This document shows, piece after piece, positions 1 to 10,877 of a stretch of DNA of 64,000 nt (positions are counted from its first letter, which is position 1; the number at the start of each line of letters is the position of its first letter). Under the pieces are notes generated by a model that was given only the letters and a program-made list of their open reading frames with translations, had not been told where the DNA came from and did not search any database. Where the stretch lies: contig NZ_AVPI01000011.1 of NCBI RefSeq assembly GCF_000768675.1, positions 1 through 64,000 of the forward strand. The letters run 5' to 3'. The DNA comes from Knoellia flava TL1. GTDB lineage: Bacteria; Actinomycetota; Actinomycetes; Actinomycetales; Dermatophilaceae. A program made the translations under genes and the position numbers.

Positions 1-1
1 C

Positions 2-1153
2 TCCGCGCCCGCGGCGGCGTCACCGAGCCCCAGCCCGAGCCTTCCGGCCGTGACACGGGTCCTCGACCCGGCGCGCAGCGTGGGCGGGCCCGGCCTCGCC
101 AAGATGGACACGGTCCTCGTCGACGCGCCGGCCGGAGTCCCGGCTCCGCCCGCGGTGGCGGACGTTGCCTGGCTCGTCGCCGACGCCGACACCGGCGAGG
201 TGCTCGCCGCCCGCAACCCACACGCCCCGCTGCTGCCCGCGAGCACGCTCAAGGCGCTCACGGCCATCCACCTCCTGCCGCGGCTCGACCGGGCAGCGGT
301 GCTCACCGCCACGGCGGCGGAGGCCGATGCCGACGGCACCCGGGTGGGCATGGTCACCGGGCAGACCTACACCGCCGCGCAGCTCTTCGAGGCCCTCGTG
401 ATGTCGTCGGCCAACGACGCCGCCTACGGCTTGTCGGCGCTCAACGGCGGCATCCCGGCGACGGTCACCGAGCTCAACGCGCTCGCCGACGAGCTCGGGG
501 CCCACGACACCGTCGTCGTCGACCCGAGCGGGCTCGACGCCCCCGGGCAGCAGAGCAGCGCCTACGACCTCGCGCTCATCGGGCGCGCCGCCATCGCGAA
601 CCCCGACTACGTGCGGCTCGCGACGACGAAGACGTCGACGTTCCCGGGCCGGTGGGTCCGTGGCGGCCTCACCCGACCGACCTACGCCATCGGCAACCAC
701 AACCGCCTGCTGTGGAACTACCCCGGCACCCTCGGTGTGAAGAACGGGTTCACCAAGGCCGCCCGCCGGACCTTCATCGGCGCCGCTCGACGGGACGGTC
801 GGACCTACCTCGTCACCGAGATGTACGGCACCGGCAGCAGGTGGCGCCCTGCCGCCTCCCTCCTCGACTGGGCCTTCGCCCACGGCGACAAGGTCACGCC
901 GATCGGACGCCTCGTCGAGCGCGGCGAGGTCCCCGTGCCGCCCGCCCCGCCGACCGGACGCGATGCCGGCAGCGACGGCACGGGTGACGACGACGCGGGC
1001 AGTGACGCCAGGCTCGGCGACACGGCAGCGGCCCCCACCTCGTCGAGCGACCCGAGGACCCCGTCACCGCTGCCCTGGGTGGGCGGGGCCGTCCCCGTCG
1101 CGGTGCTGCTCCTCCACAGCCTTCGCCGCCGACGAACTCGTCGTCAGGACTGA
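2..1153 (+). CDS. D-alanyl-D-alanine carboxypeptidase (S11), 5'-truncated by window edge
   Basis: Penicillin-binding D,D-carboxypeptidase that trims the terminal D-Ala of peptidoglycan pentapeptides outside the membrane. The frame is open from base 2 with an Ala/Ser/Pro-rich stretch, so the gene starts upstream; the GTG at 50 is probably internal. Counting from that GTG, the active-site SxxK is S65-T-L-K68, SxN is S120-A-N122, and the third motif reads K231-N-G, where KTG is usual for the family. The C-terminus has a low-complexity Asp/Gly linker, then a hydrophobic segment (VPVAVLLL) and an Arg-rich tail, which suits a C-terminal membrane anchor. The last 10 bases overlap the convergent rmlC end. 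The family call is strong; the exact substrate is inferred. Confidence 0.88.
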   Translation, partial: SAPAAASPSPSPSLPAVTRVLDPARSVGGPGLAKMDTVLVDAPAGVPAPPAVADVAWLVADADTGEVLAARNPHAPLLPASTLKALTAIHLLPRLDRAAVLTATAAEADADGTRVGMVTGQTYTAAQLFEALVMSSANDAAYGLSALNGGIPATVTELNALADELGAHDTVVVDPSGLDAPGQQSSAYDLALIGRAAIANPDYVRLATTKTSTFPGRWVRGGLTRPTYAIGNHNRLLWNYPGTLGVKNGFTKAARRTFIGAARRDGRTYLVTEMYGTGSRWRPAASLLDWAFAHGDKVTPIGRLVERGEVPVPPAPPTGRDAGSDGTGDDDAGSDARLGDTAAAPTSSSDPRTPSPLPWVGGAVPVAVLLLHSLRRRRTRRQD

Positions 1154-1743
1154 CGCGACGTCATGTGTGCCTGCCACGCCGCATACGTGGGCAGGATGCC
1201 GGAGCGGCGCGCCTCGTCGAGTGTGGGCGCTGCCTCGTCCTTGGCCGACAGCGTGAACTCGAGGTCGGCGGGCAGGTCGAGACCCACGGCTGGATCGAGG
1301 GGATGTATGCCGTGCTCGCCCGTGGGGTTGTAGGTCGCCGTGCAGAGATACATCGCGGTGGTGTCGTCCTCGAGCGCGCGGAAGGCATGCCCGAGGCCCT
1401 CGCTGATCCACACCGCGCGCCGATCCACGGTGTCGAGGAGGACGGAGTCCCAGTGCCCGAACGTCGGCGAGCCCACGCGCACGTCGACGACGTAGTCGAC
1501 CAGCGAACCCGTGAGCGCCGTGACGTACTTGCCCTGACCCGGCGGGATGTCGGCGAAGTGGATGCCGCGCAGCGTCCCCGCCGACGAGACCGACACATTG
1601 GTCTGGACGATGTCGGGCCGGTGACCGAGTTGCTGGGCGAGCAGGTCCCCCCGGAAGGATTCGAGGAAGCGCCCTCGCTCGTCGGCGATCTGTCGCGGCG
1701 TCACGACGAACGCCCCCTCGACGGTGAGTGGCTCGATGAGCAT
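1144..1743 (-). CDS. rmlC: dTDP-4-dehydrorhamnose 3,5-epimerase
   Basis: Third step of dTDP-L-rhamnose synthesis: epimerises C3 and C5 of dTDP-4-keto-6-deoxyglucose. The 199-residue cupin has the LRGIHF motif with the catalytic His at 62, FxESF near the N-terminus (FLESF) and the conserved TYNPTGEHGIHPLD region. Its ATG shares one base with the rmlA stop (TGATG), so the two are translationally coupled. It lies with rmlA on the minus strand, divergent from rmlB-rmlD. The 3' end overlaps the upstream carboxypeptidase gene by 10 bp in convergent orientation. Confidence 0.95.
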   Translation of the reverse strand: MLIEPLTVEGAFVVTPRQIADERGRFLESFRGDLLAQQLGHRPDIVQTNVSVSSAGTLRGIHFADIPPGQGKYVTALTGSLVDYVVDVRVGSPTFGHWDSVLLDTVDRRAVWISEGLGHAFRALEDDTTAMYLCTATYNPTGEHGIHPLDPAVGLDLPADLEFTLSAKDEAAPTLDEARRSGILPTYAAWQAHMTSRQS

Positions 1744-2621
1744 CAGGGCAGCTCCTTGCCCTGCTCGAGGCAGGCGTGTATGTAGTCGCCGTAGCCGCTC
1801 TTGACGAGCGCGTTCCCGAGGCCGGCGAATTGGTGGTCATCGATCCACCCCGCTCGCCAAGCGATCTCCTCCACACACCCGATCTTCGTGCCCTGCCGGG
1901 CCTCGATGACCGCGACGAAATGGCTTGCATCCATCAGGCCTTGGAATGTCCCCGTGTCGAACCAGGCGGTTCCGCGCGGCAGGACCGTGACCGCGAGGTC
2001 CCCACGCCGCAGGTAGGCGTCGTTGACGGCGGTGATCTCGAGCTCCCCGCGCTCGCTCGGTGTGAGGTTGCGGGCGATCTCGACGACGTCGTTGTCATAG
2101 AAGTAGAGCCCGGGGACCGCATAGCTCGACTTCGGCTCCGTGGGCTTCTCCTCGATCGAGAGCACCTTGCCGTCCGGGTCGAACTCCACGACGCCGTATG
2201 CCGTGGGGTTGCGCACATGGTGCGCGAAGACGTGCCCGCCGCGCACGTGAGTGAGGTTCTCGAGTGAGCGCCCGAGTCCCGTCCCGTAGAAGATGTTGTC
2301 CCCCAGCACGAGGGCGACCGGATCCGACCCGATGAAGTCGGCCCCGATGATGAACGCCTGGGCCAGACCGTCGGGACGTGGCTGCACGGCATACGAGATT
2401 GCGATCCCCCACTCCGCGCCGTCGCCGAGCAGTCTCTCGAACTGCTCGAGGTCCTGAGGTGCCGTGATGATGAGGACCTCGCGGATGCCCGCCATCATCA
2501 GCGTGGAGAGCGGGTAGTAGATCATCGGCTTGTCGTAGACCGGCATGAGCTGCTTGCTGATGGCCCGGGTGATCGGGTGAAGCCGCGTCCCCGAGCCCCC
2601 CGCCAAGATGATCCCCTTCAT
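1743..2621 (-). CDS. rmlA: glucose-1-phosphate thymidylyltransferase
   Basis: First step of dTDP-rhamnose synthesis: glucose-1-phosphate + dTTP to dTDP-glucose. The start at 2621 gives [16 protein letters not shown], the canonical nucleotidyltransferase signature at residue 1, and a normal length of 292 residues. The frame is open further upstream but lacks family similarity. A TAGGGT box lies 7 bases before the ATG, so the mRNA may be leaderless. The [14 protein letters not shown] and EKP motifs are present. It is one base-overlap upstream of rmlC. Confidence 0.96.
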   Translation of the reverse strand: MKGIILAGGSGTRLHPITRAISKQLMPVYDKPMIYYPLSTLMMAGIREVLIITAPQDLEQFERLLGDGAEWGIAISYAVQPRPDGLAQAFIIGADFIGSDPVALVLGDNIFYGTGLGRSLENLTHVRGGHVFAHHVRNPTAYGVVEFDPDGKVLSIEEKPTEPKSSYAVPGLYFYDNDVVEIARNLTPSERGELEITAVNDAYLRRGDLAVTVLPRGTAWFDTGTFQGLMDASHFVAVIEARQGTKIGCVEEIAWRAGWIDDHQFAGLGNALVKSGYGDYIHACLEQGKELP

Positions 2622-2628
2622 GGGCGCC

Positions 2629-2634
2629 ACCCTA
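2629..2634 (-). promoter_or_regulatory. -10 box TAGGGT of rmlA
   Basis: Seven bases before the rmlA ATG, implying a transcript starting at or next to the start codon. It faces the rmlB box across 38 bp. Confidence 0.55.
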
Positions 2635-2649
2635 GCGAGTCGGGCGTGA

Positions 2650-3692
<1,043 letters not shown>

Positions 3693-3693
<1 letters not shown>

Positions 3694-4547
3694 TGGCCCG
3701 CTGGCTCGTCACGGGGGCCGGCGGCATGCTCGCCGCCGACCTCCTCCCCCGGCTGACGTCGGCCGGACACGAGGTGACCGCGCTGCGCCGGGCCGCCCTC
3801 GACGTCACCGAGCCGGCTGCGTGCGCCGAGGCGGTCGAGGGTCACGACGTCGTCGCCAACCTCGCCGCGTGGACTGCGGTCGACGAGGCCGAGACCGCTG
3901 AGGCTGGTGCTTTCGCCGTCAACGCCGTCGGTGCTGCCAACCTCGCTTCTGCATGCGCCCGCAGCGGCGCCCGGATGGTGCACGTCTCCACCGACTACGT
4001 CTTTTCCGGAGACGCCACGACCCCGTATGCCGTGGACGCCCCCATCGCTCCTCGCTCGGCCTACGGGCGGACCAAGGCGGCTGGCGAGTGGGCTGTCCTC
4101 TCGCACTGCCCGACGGCCCTCGTCGTGCGCACCGCCTGGCTCTACGGCGCTAGTGGTCCGAACTTCGCCACCACGATGGCGCGCCTCGCCTCCGAGCGCG
4201 AGACGCTGTCCGTTGTGGACGACCAGCGCGGGCAGCCCACGTGGACCGTCGACCTCGCCGACGCTCTCGTGCGGCTCATCGACTCCGACGCCCCCGGGGG
4301 GGTGTGGCACGGCACGAGCTCGGGCGAGACGACGTGGTTCGGCTTTGCGCGGGCGATCTTCGAGGAACTCGGTCTGGACCCCGAGCGGGTGACGCCGACG
4401 ACGACCCACGCCTTGCCCCGGCCCGCGCCACGGCCGGCCTACTCCGTCCTCGGCCACCAGCGCTGGAGCGAGGTCGGCCTCGAGCCACTGCCGGACTGGC
4501 GCGACGCCCTGCGACGGGCGGCGCCGTCCGTGCTCGGCACCGCCTGA
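3693..4547 (+). CDS. rmlD: dTDP-4-dehydrorhamnose reductase
   Basis: Final NADPH-dependent reduction to dTDP-L-rhamnose. The ATG at 3693 shares a base with the rmlB stop (TGATG) and gives MARWLVTGAGGMLA, a 284-residue SDR. STDYVFSG and YGRTKAAGE (YxxxK) are visible, with the family-typical WLYG segment. With rmlA, rmlB and rmlC the dTDP-rhamnose set is complete in 3.4 kb. No obvious rhamnosyltransferase lies in the window, so the user of the sugar may be encoded upstream of it. The 3' end is convergent with the YihY-family gene 19 bp away. Confidence 0.94.
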
Positions 4548-4566
4548 GCCAAGCGGGTCCGCTGGG

Positions 4567-5739
4567 TCAGCGACGAGCGCCGAGACCGCGGTAGATGCGT
4601 CCAGCGAGGCCGAGACCGGCTGCGAGCGACGCACCCAGCGCCGCACCGATCGCGAGGTTGATGCGGTCGTTCGCGCGCGTCGCCCGCGGTGCCACGACCC
4701 GGTCCGTATGCCGGCCCACCCCCGTCGTAGGACCCGCATCCGCCTCCGCGTGCCGCGCCCCCGGCTGCGGCTCCGGCGCGCGACCCAGCCACACCGGGTC
4801 GGGAACGGTCGGGTCGACGGCCGCGGACACCGGCACCTCCGGGCCCTCGATCATCTTCGTCCGCTGGCCTTCGGTGAGGTCGGCGACCGCCTCGGCCTCG
4901 AGCGAGTTCGCGCTCCACGCGGCCGAGAGCAGGATGATCCGCGACATGAAGTTGAGCCACGCGAGCAGGCCGACGACGAGCGCGACCGAGGCGAAGAGCG
5001 GGTTCTCCGTCGTCCCGGCGATGAGGCTCGTGCCGACGACCTTGAGCAGGGTGAGCCCGATTCCGCCGACGACCGCTCCGCCGACGAGACCACGCCATGG
5101 GACGTCCACACCCGAGAGCAGCCGGAGCATGACGAGGACCACGAGCCCGTCGAGCGCGGCGCCGATGACGAGCGCGATGGCGCGCAGCAGCCACTGCTGC
5201 CCACCGAGTCCGATGGCCTCGGCGATCCAGCCGGTGAGGGCACTCGCGACACCGGTGACGGCGGCAGAGACGACGATGGCCAGCCCGAGCAGGACGAGGA
5301 CGCCCAGGTCGCGCAGCTTCGCCGTGACGACGTTCCCGGGAGCACCCTCGGCACCGAAGATCGTGCGGATGCCGTCGCGCAGGGCACCCAGCCAGCCGAG
5401 ACCGGCATACAGGAGCCCCGCGAGGCCGACGAGACCGGTGACGGTCAGGGCTGCGTCGCCCGGTGTCTCAAGCGGGATGAGCCCCTTGTCGCCGTCCTTG
5501 ATGAAGCCGGGCAACGTCTCGTTGAGGTAGTCGCGGATCTGGTCCAACCACTGCTGGTTGTCCTGCAGCAGGACACCGAAGACGGTGAAGGCCAGAGCCA
5601 AGACGGGGAAGATCGAGAAGAAGGCGAAGTAGGCGATGCCGCCGGCGAGCAGGTTGCCGCGGGCGTCGCCGTAGCGCTTCCAGGCGTGCCAGAGCCGGGT
5701 CCGCTGGACGGCAGCCCACAGCGACTTCACGCGGTCCAT
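4567..5739 (-). CDS. YihY/virulence-factor BrkB family membrane protein
   Basis: Integral membrane protein of 390 residues with about six hydrophobic helices, including the family-typical GGIAYFAFFSIFPVLALAF near residue 33 and a helix with NFMSRIILLSAAWSA near residue 270. The last ~90 residues are hydrophilic (Pro/Ala/Arg-rich) and end in a short glycine-rich hydrophobic stretch. The ATG at 5739 starts 2 bases after the stop of the 2H-phosphoesterase gene, so the two are probably one transcript. Function is not established for the family. A YihY-like gene next to trpS is a recurrent actinobacterial arrangement (from memory, mycobacteria have it). Confidence 0.85.
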   Translation of the reverse strand: MDRVKSLWAAVQRTRLWHAWKRYGDARGNLLAGGIAYFAFFSIFPVLALAFTVFGVLLQDNQQWLDQIRDYLNETLPGFIKDGDKGLIPLETPGDAALTVTGLVGLAGLLYAGLGWLGALRDGIRTIFGAEGAPGNVVTAKLRDLGVLVLLGLAIVVSAAVTGVASALTGWIAEAIGLGGQQWLLRAIALVIGAALDGLVVLVMLRLLSGVDVPWRGLVGGAVVGGIGLTLLKVVGTSLIAGTTENPLFASVALVVGLLAWLNFMSRIILLSAAWSANSLEAEAVADLTEGQRTKMIEGPEVPVSAAVDPTVPDPVWLGRAPEPQPGARHAEADAGPTTGVGRHTDRVVAPRATRANDRINLAIGAALGASLAAGLGLAGRIYRGLGARR

Positions 5740-5741
5740 GC

Positions 5742-6254
5742 TCAGCCCTCCAGGGCGAACGACGACAGGGGACGCCAGACGCCGTCGTCGGTCTGGTGGA
5801 AGAGCTCGAACGACGTGACGTCGAAGCTGCACCGGTAGTCGACGAGCTCGTCGAAGGCGGCGTCGAGCGACTCCTCGGCGAGGTGGTGCGCCACCGTGAC
5901 GTGCGGGTGGTAGTTGAACTCGAGGTGCCGCTCGACCGGCCCGCTGCGCACCGCCGTCTCGAGGAGCTCGCACTGCGAGATGCCGGACGACACCTGCACG
6001 AACACGACGGGCGAGAGCGGCCGGAAGGTTCCCGTGCCGGAGAGCGTCATGCGGAAGGGTGCGTGGGCGGCGGCGACGACGGCGAGGTGCGTCTCGAAGG
6101 CCTCGAGCGACGGCGCGTCGATCTCGGTTGGTGGCAGGAGGGTGACGTGCGGCGGGATGAACTTCGCCAGCGGGTCGCCGAAGCGCTCGCGCGCGTCCTG
6201 CAGGTCCGTGCCGTGGGGTTCGGGCACGGTGATGGCCACTCCGTGGGTGGGCAT
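5742..6254 (-). CDS. 2'-5' RNA ligase-like 2H phosphoesterase
   Basis: Small (170 residues) member of the 2H superfamily of RNA ligases and cyclic phosphodiesterases. The two catalytic HxTx motifs are HVTL (in IPPHVTLLPP) and HVTV (in YHPHVTVAHH). Such proteins act on 2'-5' or cyclic phosphate RNA ends; the true substrate here is unknown. A TAGGGT box 7 bases before the ATG, overlapping the end of trpS, suggests its own leaderless promoter, so it need not depend on trpS transcription. The YihY-family gene follows 2 bases later. Confidence 0.85.
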   Translation of the reverse strand: MPTHGVAITVPEPHGTDLQDARERFGDPLAKFIPPHVTLLPPTEIDAPSLEAFETHLAVVAAAHAPFRMTLSGTGTFRPLSPVVFVQVSSGISQCELLETAVRSGPVERHLEFNYHPHVTVAHHLAEESLDAAFDELVDYRCSFDVTSFELFHQTDDGVWRPLSSFALEG

Positions 6255-6261
6255 GCTCCCG

Positions 6262-6267
6262 ACCCTA
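6262..6267 (-). promoter_or_regulatory. -10 box TAGGGT of the 2H phosphoesterase gene
   Basis: Seven bases before the ATG and overlapping the last codon of trpS, so the gene may be transcribed separately from trpS. Confidence 0.5.
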
Positions 6268-7302
6268 TCGGGCGGGAACCGGGGCGGCAGCCGGGAGCAG
6301 CCCGACGCGGTCCCGGACGCGCGCCATCGTGGCCCGCGCGACCTCGCGGGCGCGGTCGGCGCCGGAGGCAAGGATCCGGTCGAGCTCGGCCGGGTCGTCG
6401 AGCAGCTCGTGCATCCGCGCCTGGAACGGCTCGATCGCGGCCACGACGACGTCGGCGACCTCCTTCTTGAGGTCCCCGTAGCCGCGACCGGCGAAGGAGG
6501 CCTCGAGGTCTGCAACCGGTGTGCCGGAGAGGATCGAGTGGATGACGAGGAGGTTGGACACCCCGGGCTTGGTGTCGACGTCGTAGCGGATCTCGGCCTC
6601 GGTGTCGGTCACCGCCGATCGGATGTTCTTGGCGATCCTGGCCGGGTCCTGCATGAGGTCGATGAGGCCCTTGGGCGACGAGCCCGTCTTGCTCATCTTC
6701 GACGTCGGGTCCTGGAGGTCCTGGATCTTCGCCGCCCCCTTGACGATGTAGGGCTCGGGCACGACGAGCCCCCCGCCGAAGCGGGTGTTGAAGCGCTCGG
6801 CGAGGTCGCGGGTGATCTCGAGGTGCTGACGCTGGTCCTCGCCGACGGGCACGTAGGCGGCGTCGTACATGAGGATGTCCGCGGCCATGAGCATCGGGTA
6901 GGTGAGCAGCCCGACGTTGGCGTTCTGGCCCTTGGCGACCTTGTCCTTGAACTGCGTCATCCGGCGGGCCTCGCCGTCCGCGGTGAGGCAGTTCATGACC
7001 CAGCCGAGCTCGGCGTGCTCGGTGACGTGGCTCTGGCAGAAGACCGCTGAGCGCTCCGGGTCCACACCCCCGGCGATGAACTGAGCCGCGGTCTTGCGCG
7101 TGCGCTCGCGCAGCACCGCCGGGTCGGTCGGCACGGTGAGCGCATGGAGGTCGGCGACGAAGTAGTAGGCGTCGAACTCGTCCTGCAGCCGAACCCAGTT
7201 GACCAGCGCCCCGAGGTAGTTGCCGAGGTGGAGCGAGTCGCTGGTGGGCTGCATCCCGGAGAGGATCCGGGGAGCCGCCTGGGGGGTCACGGGTGCGGAC
7301 AT
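6265..7302 (-). CDS. trpS: tryptophan--tRNA ligase
   Basis: Class Ic aminoacyl-tRNA synthetase charging tRNA-Trp. The [20 protein letters not shown] segment holds the HIGH-like motif (HLGN) and SKMSKTGSS holds KMSKS. I chose the ATG at 7302 (MSAPVTPQ) because a CACAAT box lies 7 bases upstream, matching the leaderless pattern in the window; an ATG at 7311 is also possible. That gives about 345 residues, typical of the family. It is divergent from galK with only 40 bp between start codons. Confidence 0.96.
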   Translation of the reverse strand: MSAPVTPQAAPRILSGMQPTSDSLHLGNYLGALVNWVRLQDEFDAYYFVADLHALTVPTDPAVLRERTRKTAAQFIAGGVDPERSAVFCQSHVTEHAELGWVMNCLTADGEARRMTQFKDKVAKGQNANVGLLTYPMLMAADILMYDAAYVPVGEDQRQHLEITRDLAERFNTRFGGGLVVPEPYIVKGAAKIQDLQDPTSKMSKTGSSPKGLIDLMQDPARIAKNIRSAVTDTEAEIRYDVDTKPGVSNLLVIHSILSGTPVADLEASFAGRGYGDLKKEVADVVVAAIEPFQARMHELLDDPAELDRILASGADRAREVARATMARVRDRVGLLPAAAPVPAR

Positions 7303-7330
7303 GCGCGTCATTGTGTCAGGTGGGCCCACA

Positions 7331-7336
7331 TAGACT
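7331..7336 (+). promoter_or_regulatory. -10 box TAGACT of galK
   Basis: Six bases before the GTG start within the 40-bp gap to trpS. Confidence 0.55.
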
Positions 7337-7342
7337 CGCACC

Positions 7343-8497
<1,155 letters not shown>

Positions 8498-8498
8498 G

Positions 8499-9308
8499 TC
8501 AGCGCAGGTCCAGGTCGTAGTCGACCGTAAGGGGCGCGTGATCGCTCCACCGCTCGTCGTATGCCGCCGCGCGGCCGACCTCCGCACGCGTGGCCAGCCT
8601 GGCGAGCGGTGCACTCGCGAACTGGTAGTCGATCCGCCAGCCGGCGTCGTTGTCGAAGGCCTTGCCGCGCCAGGACCACCACGTGTAGGGACCCGGGCCG
8701 GGACCGTGCAGCGCCCGGTGGACGTCGACGTAGGCGTGGTCGGACACCCAACGGTCGAGGTGGGCCTGCTCCGCGGGGAGGAAGCCCGACTTGCCGACGT
8801 TGCCCTTCCAGTTCTTCAGGTCGTCCGCGGAGTGGCAGATGTTGAGGTCGCCCGTGAGGGCGGCATACCCGTCGTTCGCCGCCAGGGTCTCGAGACGCGA
8901 GCCGACGGCGTCGAGGAAGCGCATCTTCTCGTCCTGCCGCGGCGTGAGCGCCTCACCGGTGTGGACGTAGGTCGAGATGACGGTGACCGGGCCGTCGGGC
9001 CCGCGCAGGTCGACCTCGAGCCACCGGCCCGCGTCGGTGAACTCGACCGGACCGATGTCGCTGGACGTCCGCACCGGGGGTAGGCGGGTGAGCACGGCGA
9101 CCCCTGCGTGGCCCTTGGTGCGACCGGGAGCAGACGTGACGTGCCAGTCCCCGAGGCCGGTGTCGGCGAGGACCTTGTGCAGCTGGTCGTCCGAGGCCCT
9201 GACCTCCTGCAGGGTGATGACATCGGCATGCTGCGCTCCTAGCCAGGTCAGCCCTCCCCTGCGAGCCGTCGCGCGAATGCCGTTGACGTTGGCCGAGATG
9301 AGACGCAC
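8499..9308 (-). CDS. xthA: exodeoxyribonuclease III / AP endonuclease
   Basis: DNA repair nuclease of the endonuclease/exonuclease/phosphatase fold that cuts at abasic sites. Visible metal and catalytic motifs are N7 in MRLISANVNGIRA, the LQEVRA glutamate, TGDLNICHS, WRIDYQFAS and the C-terminal SDHAPLTV with the catalytic D-H pair. Length is 269 residues. A TAGGCT box lies 6 bases before the GTG start. Its stop is one base from the galK stop. Confidence 0.94.
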   Translation of the reverse strand: MRLISANVNGIRATARRGGLTWLGAQHADVITLQEVRASDDQLHKVLADTGLGDWHVTSAPGRTKGHAGVAVLTRLPPVRTSSDIGPVEFTDAGRWLEVDLRGPDGPVTVISTYVHTGEALTPRQDEKMRFLDAVGSRLETLAANDGYAALTGDLNICHSADDLKNWKGNVGKSGFLPAEQAHLDRWVSDHAYVDVHRALHGPGPGPYTWWSWRGKAFDNDAGWRIDYQFASAPLARLATRAEVGRAAAYDERWSDHAPLTVDYDLDLR

Positions 9309-9314
9309 ACCGGG

Positions 9315-9320
9315 AGCCTA
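9315..9320 (-). promoter_or_regulatory. -10 box TAGGCT of xthA
   Basis: Six bases before the GTG start; it overlaps the stop region of the next minus-strand gene (9318). Confidence 0.55.
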
Positions 9321-9992
9321 GACAGCGAGTTGATGGACCCTCGCCGGCACCCCGTAGGCACTGACACCGGGACCGATGTCATGGGTAACCACCGAACCCG
9401 CCCCGACGATGCTGTCCGAGCCAATCGACAGACCCTGGAGCACGGTTGCGCTCGCACCCACTGTCGCTCCTGAGCCGATGTTCACAGCCCCGGATACGCA
9501 CCCTTGCGGGTTGACCCGTGCATAGTCGCCGAGCGTGACGTCGTGACCGATCGTCGCGTTCTGATCGATCTGAACATGGCGACCAACAGTGATCTGTGTG
9601 CTGAGCCTGGCACCGGCACAGATGATCGCTCCCTCTTCGAGGGTGACATCAGGTCCCACCCATGCCGTCGGGTGGATGAGGGCAGGGAAGCGAACGCCGG
9701 GAACCAAGTCCGTCAGCTTGGCCACGAGCTGCCGCCTCGAACAGGCGGAACCCACTCCCACGACGATGTTCAGTTCCGTCCCGAGGCTGGACACACGGTC
9801 GATCGGCCCAAGGAGCGGCACACCCAGCCGATACAGCCGTTCACGGTTCTCACGTGACGGGCTGTCATCGACGACACCTGTGACGGTGACACCCGCTCCT
9901 CGCGCACTCAGCTCCTGGATCATGGCCACCACCTCGCGGCCGAAGCCTCCGCCCCCGACGACGACTATTTCGGTGGTCGTGCCAGCCCCCAT
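9318..9992 (-). CDS. NeuD/PglD-type sugar O- or N-acetyltransferase (left-handed beta-helix)
   Basis: Predicted acetyl-CoA-dependent sugar acetyltransferase with an N-terminal Rossmann-like domain (IVVVGGGGFGREVV) and a C-terminal hexapeptide-repeat beta-helix from about residue 105. NATIGHDVTLGDY contains the His expected to be the catalytic base in the PglD family. The ATG at 9992 is chosen because a perfect AGGAGG lies 5 bases before it (9998-10003); the frame extends 30 codons further without support. Length is 224 residues. It is a second, distinct homologue of the acetyltransferase at 16062-16700 and lies at the edge of the polysaccharide locus on the opposite strand, so it may acetylate another residue of the same polymer. 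Confidence 0.85.
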   Translation of the reverse strand: MGAGTTTEIVVVGGGGFGREVVAMIQELSARGAGVTVTGVVDDSPSRENRERLYRLGVPLLGPIDRVSSLGTELNIVVGVGSACSRRQLVAKLTDLVPGVRFPALIHPTAWVGPDVTLEEGAIICAGARLSTQITVGRHVQIDQNATIGHDVTLGDYARVNPQGCVSGAVNIGSGATVGASATVLQGLSIGSDSIVGAGSVVTHDIGPGVSAYGVPARVHQLAV

Positions 9993-10286
9993 GCGGCCCT
10001 CCTGGATCCTCGTCGTGCGCGCTACACGTCCGTCCAAATGATCGTGGCTGGACCTACCTTTCGGTTGCGCGGCATCGGTCAAATCTGATCAACAATGGCC
10101 CCATCGGACCAGCCCTCCTGGAACTGGCGGGGCAAGAATTGATGGCATGAAGGGGGATCACATGGCACCAGGCGGAGGTCGGACGCGACTGCTCGGCCAG
10201 CGTGCAAATCGGCGGGCTGTGTGCTTGCCTGGGCCCAGGATTTGATTCATCACGAACGGACCGTGTGTTCCGCATAGGGTGAAGTC
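9993..10286. other. 294-bp intergenic region between divergent acetyltransferase and phosphatase genes
   Basis: No gene is convincing here. The only clear signals are the AGGAGG ribosome-binding site of the minus-strand acetyltransferase at 9998-10003 and a TAGGGT box at 10275-10280 before the phosphatase start. The sequence is visibly less GC-rich than the flanking housekeeping DNA. It marks the left border of the polysaccharide locus. Confidence 0.5.
10275..10280 (+). promoter_or_regulatory. -10 box TAGGGT of the tyrosine phosphatase gene
   Basis: Six bases before the ATG. Confidence 0.55.
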
Positions 10287-10871
10287 ATGCCACCCGACAG
10301 CGACCTTGAAAGCCCCAACGGCCGCATTCTGGTGGTGTGCACGGGCAACATCTGCCGATCGCCTTACATCGAACGTCTCCTGGCACATGAGCTCGCAGGG
10401 ACTGGCATCACGGTGGAAAGTGCGGGCACGGGGGCGCTCGTCGACGCCCCCATCGACCCTGAGTCCGTCAGCCGCCTACGCGCCGCTGGAGCCGATGCCG
10501 ATGGGTTCGCAGCGCGGCAGGTGACCCCTGAGATCGTCGCGCGGGCTGACCTCGTCATCGGCGCCACCCGCGAGCACCTCTCGGCGGTCGTCCCCCTGCA
10601 TCCACGCGCACTGCGCTACGCGTTCGCTCTGCATGATCTCGGCGACCTGCTCTCGGTCGTCACCGAGAGCGACATCTTCGCGGCCCCCGGGGACAACCGG
10701 GTGGCCAAGGTGGCCGCCGCCGCCATCACAAAGCGCGGCATCGTCAACCCCCGGCTCCCCGAGGAGTCCGGGATCGTCGACCCCTTCCGTCGCGACCCGA
10801 GAGTCTTCGACCAGATGGTTCAGGAGATCGCAGCCTCCCTGCCGGTTGTCGTCACCGCTCTGCGTGGCTGA
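10287..10871 (+). CDS. low-molecular-weight protein tyrosine phosphatase (Wzb-like)
   Basis: Predicted to dephosphorylate the neighbouring polysaccharide tyrosine kinase and so control polymer assembly. The P-loop VCTGNICRSP has catalytic C18 and R24 (CX5R). The C-terminal general-acid segment reads VDPF, where DPY is usual. It is 194 residues, somewhat longer than the typical 150-160. A TAGGGT box 6 bases before the ATG suggests a leaderless transcript. It converges on the kinase gene with a 6-base gap. Confidence 0.9.
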   Translation: MPPDSDLESPNGRILVVCTGNICRSPYIERLLAHELAGTGITVESAGTGALVDAPIDPESVSRLRAAGADADGFAARQVTPEIVARADLVIGATREHLSAVVPLHPRALRYAFALHDLGDLLSVVTESDIFAAPGDNRVAKVAAAAITKRGIVNPRLPEESGIVDPFRRDPRVFDQMVQEIAASLPVVVTALRG

Positions 10872-10877
10872 GGCTGG

